A DNA stretch of 8,645 bases, taken from assembly GCA_022181005.1 (NCBI GenBank), contig BQMV01000254.1, positions 1 through 8,645 of the forward strand, given 5' to 3'. The notes under the pieces are model-generated. The model was not told the origin of the DNA. It did no database searches and saw only the letters and a list, made by a program, of their open reading frames with translations. This document shows, in pieces, positions 1 to 6,124 of this stretch (positions are counted from its first letter, which is position 1; each line of letters begins with the position of its first letter). Origin of the DNA: Anaerolineaceae bacterium (GTDB lineage Bacteria > Chloroflexota > Anaerolineae > Anaerolineales > Villigracilaceae). The position numbers and the translations under genes are program-made.

Positions 1-278
1 TTGTTTTTTAACAATTCAGGGGTCGCTTTTTCAGCGTAAAGGACGACCGGCAACGATGGGAAGCGCTCTAACAACTCATTTGAGATTTGAATCCCATCAT
101 GGTCATTAAACCGCTCCTCTATGATCAAGAGCGCCGGATTGTTCTCTTGCAACAGCCGGTTCAAATTTTGGATGTTGTTCGCGATCGCTGTCCGAAACTT
201 CACGTGTACGGCACGATCAAGCAAATTCAACGCGATGGATTCGTTGAGCGCGATCAGGATCAAGTCAGAATCTGGCAT
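1..278 (-). CDS. Receiver-domain (REC-like) protein, 3' end outside window, degenerate phosphosite
   Basis: Reading down from the ATG at 278-276 gives 92 codons without a stop before the window edge, so the C-terminus is missing. The fold pattern is that of a response-regulator receiver: a first beta strand (DLILIALNE, residues 5-13), a helix, the strand and turn PALLIIEERFNDHDG (48-62), and a later strand LPVVLYAE (76-83). In a canonical receiver the third strand ends in the phosphorylated Asp (LLDLxxPxxDG). Here Glu54 occupies that place, the N-terminal acidic pair is replaced by Ala-Leu, and the switch Thr/Ser is Tyr81. I infer a pseudo-receiver that works without phosphorylation or as a fixed-state mimic. 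Any output domain would lie beyond the left edge. An in-frame stop at 312-314 with no other start before 278 supports this start. Tandem promoter-like boxes lie just upstream. Confidence 0.72.
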   Translation of the reverse strand, partial: MPDSDLILIALNESIALNLLDRAVHVKFRTAIANNIQNLNRLLQENNPALLIIEERFNDHDGIQISNELLERFPSLPVVLYAEKATPELLKN

Positions 279-310
279 GATAAAATCTTCGTCTTTTTTC
301 CAACAGGAAT

Positions 311-353
311 TTTATAACAAAGGCATTGTACACCCCGCAACGATTTAGGGCAA
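311..353 (-). promoter_or_regulatory. Tandem sigma-70-like promoters for the receiver-domain gene
   Basis: On the minus strand TTGCCC (353-348) is followed after exactly 17 bp by TACAAT (330-325). A second overlapping pair, TTGCGG (340-335) and TATAAA (316-311), has an 18-bp spacer. Both point at the receiver gene starting at 278 and leave leaders of roughly 25-45 nt. The 92-bp gap after the asparaginase stop has no obvious terminator, so readthrough from the upstream genes is also possible. The call rests on motif match only. Confidence 0.5.
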
Positions 354-370
354 ATATTATTATACTTTCG

Positions 371-1471
371 TCATGCGCGCAACGTAAACGCCGGGCGCGA
401 TTGACCGACTGTAAGTCCGCGTAAATTCCGAAGAGTGCGCACAGGTCCAAACGCAGACAATGTCTGTTGCTGTTCTATCGACAGAACGCCCAACTGACGT
501 AAAATCTCAAGCGTTACCGGCGGACGAACGCGGCTATACGCTTCGAGATTCGCGCCAATCCGCGATGCGTCGCCATCCAACGCCTTAAACGCAACGCCAA
601 TACCCAGCGAATTACCCTCCAGCGCGCCGGGCGCCAACCCGATGATTTGGAAACCCTCGGCGCCGCGTTTGCAGATAATTTTCCCTCTACCAATTTTTAT
701 CAATTCACAGTCAAACTCGCCGGGTCCGCTCACCATTTCAGGGTGAGACGTCATCGCAGAAACTATTTTCCGGCATGCGGCTGCGCGCGTTTCATTTAAC
801 TCGCGTGGATCGCACAAGCGCGCCACGCCAAGCGCCGCATTAAACAACGGCATTGCAAAGTTTGGCGCAGAGCACCCGTCTATGCCTACAGAAATCTCTT
901 GAGGGGGCATTAGGCAAAGATCGGAAAGCGCGGCAAGGATGTCTCTTTGAACAGGGTGATCTGGAGCAAGATAATTTTCCAACGAGACTCCGCGCATCTT
1001 CGCGTATGCCAGCATCATCGTATGTTTACCAGAGCAGTTATTACGGTTAGGCGTAGGAGATTCGCCTTGAACGATTAAGCGTTTGAACGCAGGGATATCG
1101 TCAGGCGGATGAACGCCGCATTGCAAATACGACTCATCAATCCCGATCTTCTTTTGCATGGCTTCGACCGTCTGTACATGCATATCGCCGCCCAAGTGCG
1201 AGGCGCATGAAATGGCTAACTCACGCTCCGTAAAACCATAGCGTTCCACGCCTCCCCCTTCAACGAAGGGAAGCGCTTGAAACGGTTTTGCGCTGGAGCG
1301 CAAAAAAGCGACCGAGACAGGGTCGCCATACGATGCGAGAAGTTTTCCGCTCGAATCAACAACGGCGATCGAGCCGATGTGAAGCGATTCAACCAGTTGC
1401 CCGCGTGTGACTTCAAGGAGAGGCTGCGCGCCGACTTGTTCGCGCTGAGACGAGTTAGACGCGGCGATCAT
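371..1471 (-). CDS. L-asparaginase, Rhizobium etli type (PF06089, Asparaginase II family)
   Basis: This 366-residue cytosolic enzyme is predicted to hydrolyse L-asparagine to L-aspartate and ammonia. It belongs to the family typified by R. etli ReAV, unrelated to E. coli AnsA/AnsB. The family signatures are visible: an S-x-x-K pair (Ser59, Lys62 in RSSAKPF), a second catalytic Ser (Ser91 in ASHLGG), and the proposed zinc site Cys146-x-x-Lys149 (NNCSGKH) with Cys200 (DGCSAPN). The spacing of these residues matches ReAV Ser48/Lys51/Ser80/Cys135/Lys138/Cys189 as I remember it. Lys268 in CKRGAEGF probably fills the remaining catalytic Lys position. Length is normal for the family. I chose ATG 1471 because GGAGG at 1483-1479 is 7 nt from it; the ATG at 1477, overlapping the upstream stop as ATGA, is only 1 nt from that GGAGG. 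The start and its binding site lie inside a 17-bp inverted repeat. The upstream MBL-fold gene ends 2 nt before, so translational coupling is likely. Confidence 0.9.
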   Translation of the reverse strand: MIAASNSSQREQVGAQPLLEVTRGQLVESLHIGSIAVVDSSGKLLASYGDPVSVAFLRSSAKPFQALPFVEGGGVERYGFTERELAISCASHLGGDMHVQTVEAMQKKIGIDESYLQCGVHPPDDIPAFKRLIVQGESPTPNRNNCSGKHTMMLAYAKMRGVSLENYLAPDHPVQRDILAALSDLCLMPPQEISVGIDGCSAPNFAMPLFNAALGVARLCDPRELNETRAAACRKIVSAMTSHPEMVSGPGEFDCELIKIGRGKIICKRGAEGFQIIGLAPGALEGNSLGIGVAFKALDGDASRIGANLEAYSRVRPPVTLEILRQLGVLSIEQQQTLSAFGPVRTLRNLRGLTVGQSRPAFTLRA

Positions 1472-1512
1472 TATCATTCCTCCGCTGCGCTTCGGGCGGA
1501 GGAATGATAATG
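1469..1512. repeat. Perfect 17-bp inverted repeat spanning an MBL-fold stop codon and the asparaginase RBS/start
   Basis: The left arm is 1469-1485 (CATTATCATTCCTCCGC) and the right arm is 1496-1512, its exact reverse complement, with a 10-nt loop (TGCGCTTCGG). In the minus-strand mRNA the 5' arm encodes part of the last 12 residues of the MBL-fold protein. The 3' arm contains GGAGG and both candidate asparaginase start codons. The hairpin would therefore hide the ribosome binding site and AUG unless ribosomes on the upstream gene open it. It may also be a REP-like palindromic repeat that has been adopted as coding sequence. There is no T-run after it, so it does not look like an intrinsic terminator. 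Confidence 0.85.
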
Positions 1513-2331
1513 GCGCGCATAGTAATGATGAATGCCGTATCGTAAACGTTGAGCGTATTGCTTCCGCCGCGCTGTGGGCGTTTTAAAGCTGGTCAATAAT
1601 TGTTCTACGGTTTTATCCAGAGCGTCAGCCGCGAAACGCTTCTTGCCAAGTTTTTCCAGTTTCTCCAACGTACGCTTCAACATTTCGTTTTGAGTCCTGA
1701 CGACGTGAGGCGTCACGACGCCGCCGCGCCCGCTGATAACTGTATATCCTTTATATTTACTTTGCAAAAATTCAAGCGCTTCGATCCACGCGGGAAGATC
1801 GGCGTGCGCTAAAAACGGCGGTTGTCCTTTCAATACCGCATCGCCGACAAATACAATTTTTTGTTCAGGGAGGATTGTCCAAATCGCGCCGCGCGTTGGG
1901 CCCGCGTGTCCTTCCAACAAAATCGGCGCGCCGCCCCAGTGCAAGAACAACTGCTCGGTAAAAGAGATCTCCGGCGGCGCCCAACGGATGCTGCCAAGGC
2001 CGGGAATCGATTCCCAACTTGCGCCCGTTTCGTCGCCCTGCGCTTTAAACGTATTCGGTCGGTTGCGAAAGGCAGCTACGGTTTTCTCATGCGCGATAAT
2101 CGTGCAATCCATGGCGCGCGCGCCAAGCGTTCGATCTGGGTGCGAATCAAGGTTGATAAGGACGCGCTCGGGACCGTCTCCCATGCCCATCAGCGAAGCG
2201 CGCCACATCCGGCTGTCTTCGGGCGCAGGCGGCGCGTCTATCAGCATCAAGCCGCGCGGTTGGTTAATCACGCCCAAGGTCACGCCAATATATTGATTTT
2301 CGATATAAACGTTTTTTCCGATGGATTCCAT
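1474..2331 (-). CDS. MBL-fold (metallo-beta-lactamase superfamily) protein with altered metal ligands
   Basis: A 285-residue soluble protein. The MBL fold is seen in the N-terminal strands (GVTLGVINQPRGLMLIDAPP, 16-35), the loop NLDSHPDRTLG (60-70), EGHAGPTRGAIW (140-151), VFVGDAV (160-166) and VISGRGG (198-204). These align with the zinc motifs T-H-x-H-x-D-H, P-G-H-T-x-G, G-D and G-H-G. Several ligands are changed: the first motif reads D62-x-H64-x-D66-R67 instead of H-x-H-x-D-H, and the final His is Arg202. His142 and Asp164 remain. Whether it still binds two metals is doubtful, and the substrate is unknown. Residues 215-265 form a charged, probably helical C-terminal region. The last 12 residues (HYHSSARSAAEE) are encoded by the inverted repeat at 1469-1512. 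The start is supported by AGGA about 4 nt before the ATG. It is co-directional and nearly contiguous with the asparaginase gene, and a palindrome lies 20 bp upstream. Confidence 0.78.
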   Translation of the reverse strand: MESIGKNVYIENQYIGVTLGVINQPRGLMLIDAPPAPEDSRMWRASLMGMGDGPERVLINLDSHPDRTLGARAMDCTIIAHEKTVAAFRNRPNTFKAQGDETGASWESIPGLGSIRWAPPEISFTEQLFLHWGGAPILLEGHAGPTRGAIWTILPEQKIVFVGDAVLKGQPPFLAHADLPAWIEALEFLQSKYKGYTVISGRGGVVTPHVVRTQNEMLKRTLEKLEKLGKKRFAADALDKTVEQLLTSFKTPTARRKQYAQRLRYGIHHYYARHYHSSARSAAEE

Positions 2332-2350
2332 GCGTTCCTACTCCAGCGCT

Positions 2351-2369
2351 GTAAGATAGCCTATCTTAC
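2351..2369. promoter_or_regulatory. 19-bp palindrome upstream of the MBL-fold/asparaginase pair, candidate operator
   Basis: GTAAGATAGCCTATCTTAC consists of two perfect 9-bp arms around a single central C. Its near edge is 20 bp from the MBL-fold ATG (2331). It is flanked by two copies of the self-complementary AGCGCT (2345-2350 and 2375-2380), which could lengthen a hairpin with a small bulge. No T-run follows it on the minus strand, so it is a poor terminator for the histidine kinase ending at 2479. Its size and place fit a dimeric repressor site. The rest of the 147-bp gap (2332-2478) shows no gene, and I could not place a convincing promoter in it. Confidence 0.5.
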
Positions 2370-2478
2370 CATCAAGCGCTTTATCGCCGCCACTCAAAAT
2401 TTATCGAGCATAAGCATAGCGCGTTTGTTCAGGCGCAGCCTACCGTTGCCATCCCTCGTCTTCTGCGTCCGCTTTTCT

Positions 2479-4551
2479 CTACGCTGGAGCCAACGGGAAT
2501 GTAAAATAGAATTTTGAGCCTTCGTTCTCGCCGCTTTCAAGCCAAATCCGCCCTCCATGCCCTTGCACGGCAAGGCGGCAAAAAGCAAGCCCAATACCCA
2601 ATCCCGATTGACTGGTCCCCGGCAAACGCGTGAATTTGTCAAAAATGCGTTCTCGTTCGGAAAGCGGAATGCCGGGTCCAGTGTCTTGCACCCATAGAAG
2701 CGCCCAGTCGCCTTCCCGTTGCGCGCCGATCTCAATGCTGCCTTTGGCAGGCGTAAACTTACTCGCATTTTCCAATAAATTGATCAATACACGATACGCC
2801 ATATCTTCATCCACCCATACCGGCGGTAAAGTTTGCGGCAGTTTCGCCTTAATCGTCTGACATTGTGCATCGGCTAAGGGTTGAATATCCGCCATCGCTC
2901 GCCGAATCAGCTGCAATACGTCTACAGGTTTTTGATTCGCTACCGGCTGCCCCGCCTCAAGCTGGTTAATGTCCAGCAACGAATTAACCAATCGTTGAAT
3001 GCGGTCTGTCGAGTTCTCCACAATTTGGATGAGCGAAAGAATCGTCTCGCGATCTTTTCCGGGCGTCAACGTATGCAAAATATCAAGACTAGCAGCGATG
3101 TTCGCAAGCGGCGAACGCAAATCATGATAGATCATTGAGGTGAGATCGCTGCGTAAACTGTCCAAGTTTTTGCGTTCCGCAATGTCGCGCAAGATCCACT
3201 GGATCGAATTAGCCTCTTCAAACTCAATGCGTCGCGCAAAGACTTCGATGGGAATGCGCGCGTCATTTCGCGCGCGCAGAGTCGATTCGTAAACAATCGT
3301 ACGATCCTCGCGCAACGCTGTGAAATTCGCGCCCAGTTTATCCCAGTTCACGTCATGGAGCTGATCAATGGTTAAGTCAAACGGCGTTGCGAACGCATAC
3401 CCGCTCAACAATTTGGCTTGTTGGTTAGTTTCAACGATGCGCCCTTCCCAATCTGTGATCAGCATTGGGACGACGCTTTCTTCAAACAATTCTCGATAAC
3501 GTCGGTGTGCAGCTTGCAAACGCTCGAACAATTGCGCGTTTTGTATCGCCGCTCCCGCCAAGCCGCCAATACCGGTCGCCGCTAGAAGCGCGTCGGGATC
3601 AAATAATTCGGCGGTTGGATTAATCGCCTCTAGAATTCCTATCACGCGCCCCTGCGCCTGAATGGGAACGACAAGGAAAGCGCGCATTTCAACGCCGTCA
3701 AACGTATCCGCTTCGCTAAAATCTTTCTCCTGCGTTGTATCTTGTACAACTACGCCGCGTCCGTTGCGCGCCGCAAGGCCGGCGATGCCTTCGCCAAGAG
3801 CGATTTGCCGTCCAATGATATTTTCTGCATTGCGACCCATCGCAGCGCGAAAGACAACTCGCCCGCCGTCAATCATTCCCAACGCAACCGTTTCCACCTG
3901 TAACGCTTGCATGGTTTGCGCCAAGATGCGCTGGTGCAATTCTTCTATCTGAAGCGATACATTAATAGCCGTTGCGCCTTCAGCAAGCGCAGTCATCACA
4001 TGCGTTCGGCGTTGACTTTCAGCGTATAGACGCGCATTCAGAATAGAAACGCTTGTTTGATCTGCAATAGCTTGCACTAAATCAAGTTGGTCAGCGCTAA
4101 ATGCGTTAATCTTCGAATGAACGAGCGTCAATACGCCTACAAGCTTTTCGCGCGCCAACAAGGGCACACAAATCGCCGACTTTGATTGAGATTCGCCTTT
4201 CATCGTCTTGACAGGCGGCGTCCAACGTTCATCTTGACTTGTATTGGGGATATAAACGCCTTGGCGGTTGCGCGCCACCCACCCGGCGAGTCCGCGCTCC
4301 ATCGGTTCGCGCAATTGCAAAGTCGTATGTTCGCGCGTTGTCGCGCCGTACACAATCGTCGCATCTATCACTTTGCCCTGATCGTCGAGGACCGCTACGC
4401 TGCAGCGTTCGCCCCCCACATTTCGAGTGACTTCGTACAACGTTTGCTGTAAAACAACGCGTAAATCAAGCGCAGCCGCCGCCCTGCGACTGCTATGATA
4501 CAGCAACTCAAGCAATTGATTTGTTCGAGTCTGGTCTTTGGACTCTACCAT
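2479..4551 (-). CDS. Cytosolic sensor histidine kinase, GAF-GAF-PAS-HisKA-HATPase
   Basis: A 690-residue two-component sensor kinase with no hydrophobic membrane segment, so it acts in the cytosol. Domain order: GAF 1 (about 25-175; ERGLAGWV, ICVPLL, LVGVLTLVH), GAF 2 (about 190-340; GEGIAGLAARNGRGVVVQD, FLVVPI, VIGILEAIN), a PAS domain (about 350-460; ending QWILRDIAERK), the HisKA dimerisation helix with phospho-accepting His476 (MIYHDLRSPL), and a HATPase_c domain. The ATPase N box is NLLENASKFT (Asn595), G1 is DTGPGIP (Asp623), the F box is IFDKFTR and G2 is GLGIGLAF. All catalytic residues are present, so it should be active. The two GAF domains suggest sensing of a small ligand or redox signal, but nothing in the sequence identifies it. 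No canonical response regulator is adjacent; the receiver-like protein at the left edge lacks the Asp it would need. An extended -10 box lies upstream. Confidence 0.93.
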   Translation of the reverse strand: MVESKDQTRTNQLLELLYHSSRRAAAALDLRVVLQQTLYEVTRNVGGERCSVAVLDDQGKVIDATIVYGATTREHTTLQLREPMERGLAGWVARNRQGVYIPNTSQDERWTPPVKTMKGESQSKSAICVPLLAREKLVGVLTLVHSKINAFSADQLDLVQAIADQTSVSILNARLYAESQRRTHVMTALAEGATAINVSLQIEELHQRILAQTMQALQVETVALGMIDGGRVVFRAAMGRNAENIIGRQIALGEGIAGLAARNGRGVVVQDTTQEKDFSEADTFDGVEMRAFLVVPIQAQGRVIGILEAINPTAELFDPDALLAATGIGGLAGAAIQNAQLFERLQAAHRRYRELFEESVVPMLITDWEGRIVETNQQAKLLSGYAFATPFDLTIDQLHDVNWDKLGANFTALREDRTIVYESTLRARNDARIPIEVFARRIEFEEANSIQWILRDIAERKNLDSLRSDLTSMIYHDLRSPLANIAASLDILHTLTPGKDRETILSLIQIVENSTDRIQRLVNSLLDINQLEAGQPVANQKPVDVLQLIRRAMADIQPLADAQCQTIKAKLPQTLPPVWVDEDMAYRVLINLLENASKFTPAKGSIEIGAQREGDWALLWVQDTGPGIPLSERERIFDKFTRLPGTSQSGLGIGLAFCRLAVQGHGGRIWLESGENEGSKFYFTFPLAPA

Positions 4552-4598
4552 ACGCTATTAGCGCTCCGAATATTCAGAAATTCTTGCCGTCGCCGCAA

Positions 4599-4611
4599 AG
4601 TATAGCATACT
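4599..4611 (-). promoter_or_regulatory. Extended -10 promoter for the histidine kinase within a 13-bp palindrome
   Basis: On the minus strand TGC-TATACT (4607-4599) is a good extended -10 element, predicting transcription start near 4592 and a leader of about 40 nt. The same bases form the palindrome AGTAT-AGC-ATACT (4599-4611), so a regulator could cover the box. No well-spaced -35 is seen (TTGTAC lies 14 bp upstream, which is short), as is common for extended -10 promoters. The leader holds GGAG 12 nt before the ATG, with a small CGCT/AGCG stem between them that would shorten the effective spacing. Confidence 0.45.
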
Positions 4612-4619
4612 GAGTACGG

Positions 4620-4625
4620 TACAAT
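4620..4625 (+). promoter_or_regulatory. TACAAT -10 box placing transcription start at the HAD start codon (leaderless)
   Basis: TACAAT ends 7 nt before the ATG at 4633, so transcription would begin at or next to the start codon. No Shine-Dalgarno sequence is found in the preceding bases (acctgtc), which agrees with a leaderless mRNA. No clear -35 hexamer is present at 16-18 bp. The same hexamer serves in the promoter proposed for the receiver gene at 325-330. Confidence 0.4.
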
Positions 4626-4632
4626 ACCTGTC

Positions 4633-5301
4633 ATGCCTCTCGATATTTCCCGTATTCAAGCTCTCTGTTTCGACGTGGATGGCACGCTCAGCGACACCGA
4701 CGACCTCTACGAACAGAAAGTTATGCGCTTTCTTCCTTCCGCTCTCATCCACGATCCGAAACGCGTTGCGCGGCGTTTCGTCATGTGGGCAGAAGCGCCC
4801 GGTAATGCCCTGCTTAGCGTCGCCGATACGCTCGGCATTGACGATGAAATGACCGCGATCATCGACTGGGCGCTGCGTCATCGGCGCCGATCCAACAAAT
4901 ATTTTCTGCTCGTCCCCGGCGTAGACTCGATGCTGGCGCGGTTCAAAGGCAAATATCCCATGTCAATCGTCAGCGCGCGCGATGAGAAGGGGACGATGCG
5001 CTTCCTTAAACAATTCAACCTCGTTCATTACTTCGACGCCATCGTAACAGGCCTCTCAGCCAAACATACAAAGCCCTATCCCGATCCGATCTTGCTTGCC
5101 GCGCATCGAATGAATGTATCGCCGGAAGCATGTTTGATGATCGGCGATACGACTATAGACATACGCGCGGGCAAATCTGCCGGCGCGCAAACCATAGGCG
5201 TATTATGCGGATTCGGCGAAGAAGAAGAATTACTGCATTTTGGAGCGGATGCTATTCTGAAAACTACCAGCGATCTTGCGCAAGAGTTGCTCGGCGACTA
5301 A
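4633..5301 (+). CDS. HAD-superfamily hydrolase, phosphoglycolate phosphatase-like (subfamily IA)
   Basis: A 222-residue soluble hydrolase with all four HAD motifs. Motif I is DVDGT (Asp14 nucleophile, Asp16 acid/base), motif II IVSAR (Ser114), motif III Lys147 in TKPYPDP, and motif IV GDTTID (Asp172, Asp176) followed by IRAGKSAGAQTIGV. A helical cap insert between motifs I and II (about residues 20-95) marks class C1 (subfamily IA). The family dephosphorylates small phosphorylated metabolites such as phosphoglycolate or sugar phosphates through an aspartyl-phosphate intermediate with Mg2+. The exact substrate cannot be read from the sequence. It is divergent from the histidine kinase, and a 48-bp gap with a separate promoter divides it from the hydratase downstream. 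The start has no Shine-Dalgarno and probably uses a leaderless transcript. Confidence 0.9.
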   Translation: MPLDISRIQALCFDVDGTLSDTDDLYEQKVMRFLPSALIHDPKRVARRFVMWAEAPGNALLSVADTLGIDDEMTAIIDWALRHRRRSNKYFLLVPGVDSMLARFKGKYPMSIVSARDEKGTMRFLKQFNLVHYFDAIVTGLSAKHTKPYPDPILLAAHRMNVSPEACLMIGDTTIDIRAGKSAGAQTIGVLCGFGEEEELLHFGADAILKTTSDLAQELLGD

Positions 5302-5325
5302 TGCAACGCCGTTATCATTCTCACG

Positions 5326-5345
5326 TATAATCCATCTATCGGAGG
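5326..5345 (+). promoter_or_regulatory. TATAAT box and GGAGG ribosome binding site for the enoyl-CoA hydratase
   Basis: A perfect TATAAT lies at 5326-5331, in the gap between the HAD stop codon and the hydratase ATG at 5350. The only -35-like sequence near the right distance is a weak TGCAAC at 5302-5307 (18-bp spacer). GGAGG at 5341-5345 is 4 nt from the ATG. The hydratase and acetyltransferase genes may therefore be transcribed independently of the HAD gene. Confidence 0.5.
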
Positions 5346-5349
5346 CGGC

Positions 5350-6123
5350 ATGACCTATTTATCTATTCTGGTAGAAACGCGCGGACGAGTCGGGCTCGTC
5401 GCGTTAAATCGTCCACGCGCGCTAAATGCGCTCAATTACGCGCTCATGGACGAACTTATGCGCGCGCTCGCCATTTTCGACGCGGATGACGCTATCGGTG
5501 CGATCGTGATTACAGGAAGCGATCAAGCCTTTGCGGCGGGCGCCGACATTAAAGAAATGGCGAACAAATCTGCGGCAGACATGACGCAAAACGACCCGAT
5601 CTCAATCTATGGGCAAATTCGCTCGATCCGTAAGCCGGTGATCGCGGCGGTTTCAGGTTGGGCGTTAGGCGGAGGGTGCGAACTCGCGCTCTCTTGCGAT
5701 ATGATCGTCGCATCGGAGACCGCACAATTCGGATTGCCCGAAACGACCATCGGCGTGATCCCCGGCGCAGGCGGCACACAACGCCTTATCCGCGCGGTGG
5801 GCAAAGCGACCGCAATGGAAATGATCCTCAATGACCGCAAGATTAACGCGCAAACGGCGTTGCATTCCAGACTCGTCAACCGCGTCGTTCCTGTTGACGC
5901 TTATCTCAATGAAGCATTGCAACTCGCCGAACAGATCGCCGCGCGCGCGCCGCTGGCGATTCTCGCCGCGAAACGGGCGATTAATCATTCTTACGAATCA
6001 TTCCTCGGCGCAGGGCTGGAGGAAGAGCGAAGAATCTTCTACGACCTCTTCAATACCGAAGATCAGAAAGAAGGCATGCGAGCCTTTATTGAGAAAAGAA
6101 AGCCCGCTTGGACGGGAAGATAA
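5350..6123 (+). CDS. Enoyl-CoA hydratase/isomerase (crotonase family)
   Basis: A 257-residue soluble enzyme of normal crotonase length. It should add water across the double bond of trans-2-enoyl-CoA in fatty-acid or amino-acid catabolism. Landmarks: NRPRALNALN (20-29), the CoA-binding and oxyanion loop AFAAGADIKEM (60-70), WALGGGCELALSCD (104-117) and FGLPETTIGVIPGAGGTQRL (127-146). The two catalytic glutamates of rat mitochondrial crotonase correspond to Glu111 and Glu131, both present, which favours hydratase over plain isomerase activity. The C-terminus (EKRKPAWTGR) is typical. GGAGG 4 nt before the ATG fixes the start. The next gene begins 1 bp after the TAA, so the two form a transcription unit. 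Chain-length preference cannot be told. Confidence 0.93.
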   Translation: MTYLSILVETRGRVGLVALNRPRALNALNYALMDELMRALAIFDADDAIGAIVITGSDQAFAAGADIKEMANKSAADMTQNDPISIYGQIRSIRKPVIAAVSGWALGGGCELALSCDMIVASETAQFGLPETTIGVIPGAGGTQRLIRAVGKATAMEMILNDRKINAQTALHSRLVNRVVPVDAYLNEALQLAEQIAARAPLAILAAKRAINHSYESFLGAGLEEERRIFYDLFNTEDQKEGMRAFIEKRKPAWTGR

Positions 6124-6124
6124 A

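Noticed and set aside
182..190. GCGATCGC octamers (HIP1-like, also near 6677)
   Set aside because: I spotted only a couple of copies, far too few for the HIP1 over-representation of cyanobacteria.
1822..2517. 231-codon open frame on the plus strand
   Set aside because: It lies antisense to the MBL-fold gene, is rich in Arg and shows no domain; the minus-strand frame has clear family motifs.
4558..4881. 107-codon minus-strand open frame opposite the HAD gene start
   Set aside because: It is antisense to HAD motif I and the cap region and crosses the divergent promoter; it has no recognisable motif.
5831..6124. N-terminal extension of the acetyltransferase into the hydratase gene
   Set aside because: The 98 extra residues are a shifted reading of the well-conserved crotonase C-terminus and have no AAC(3) similarity; ATG 6125 gives the normal family length.
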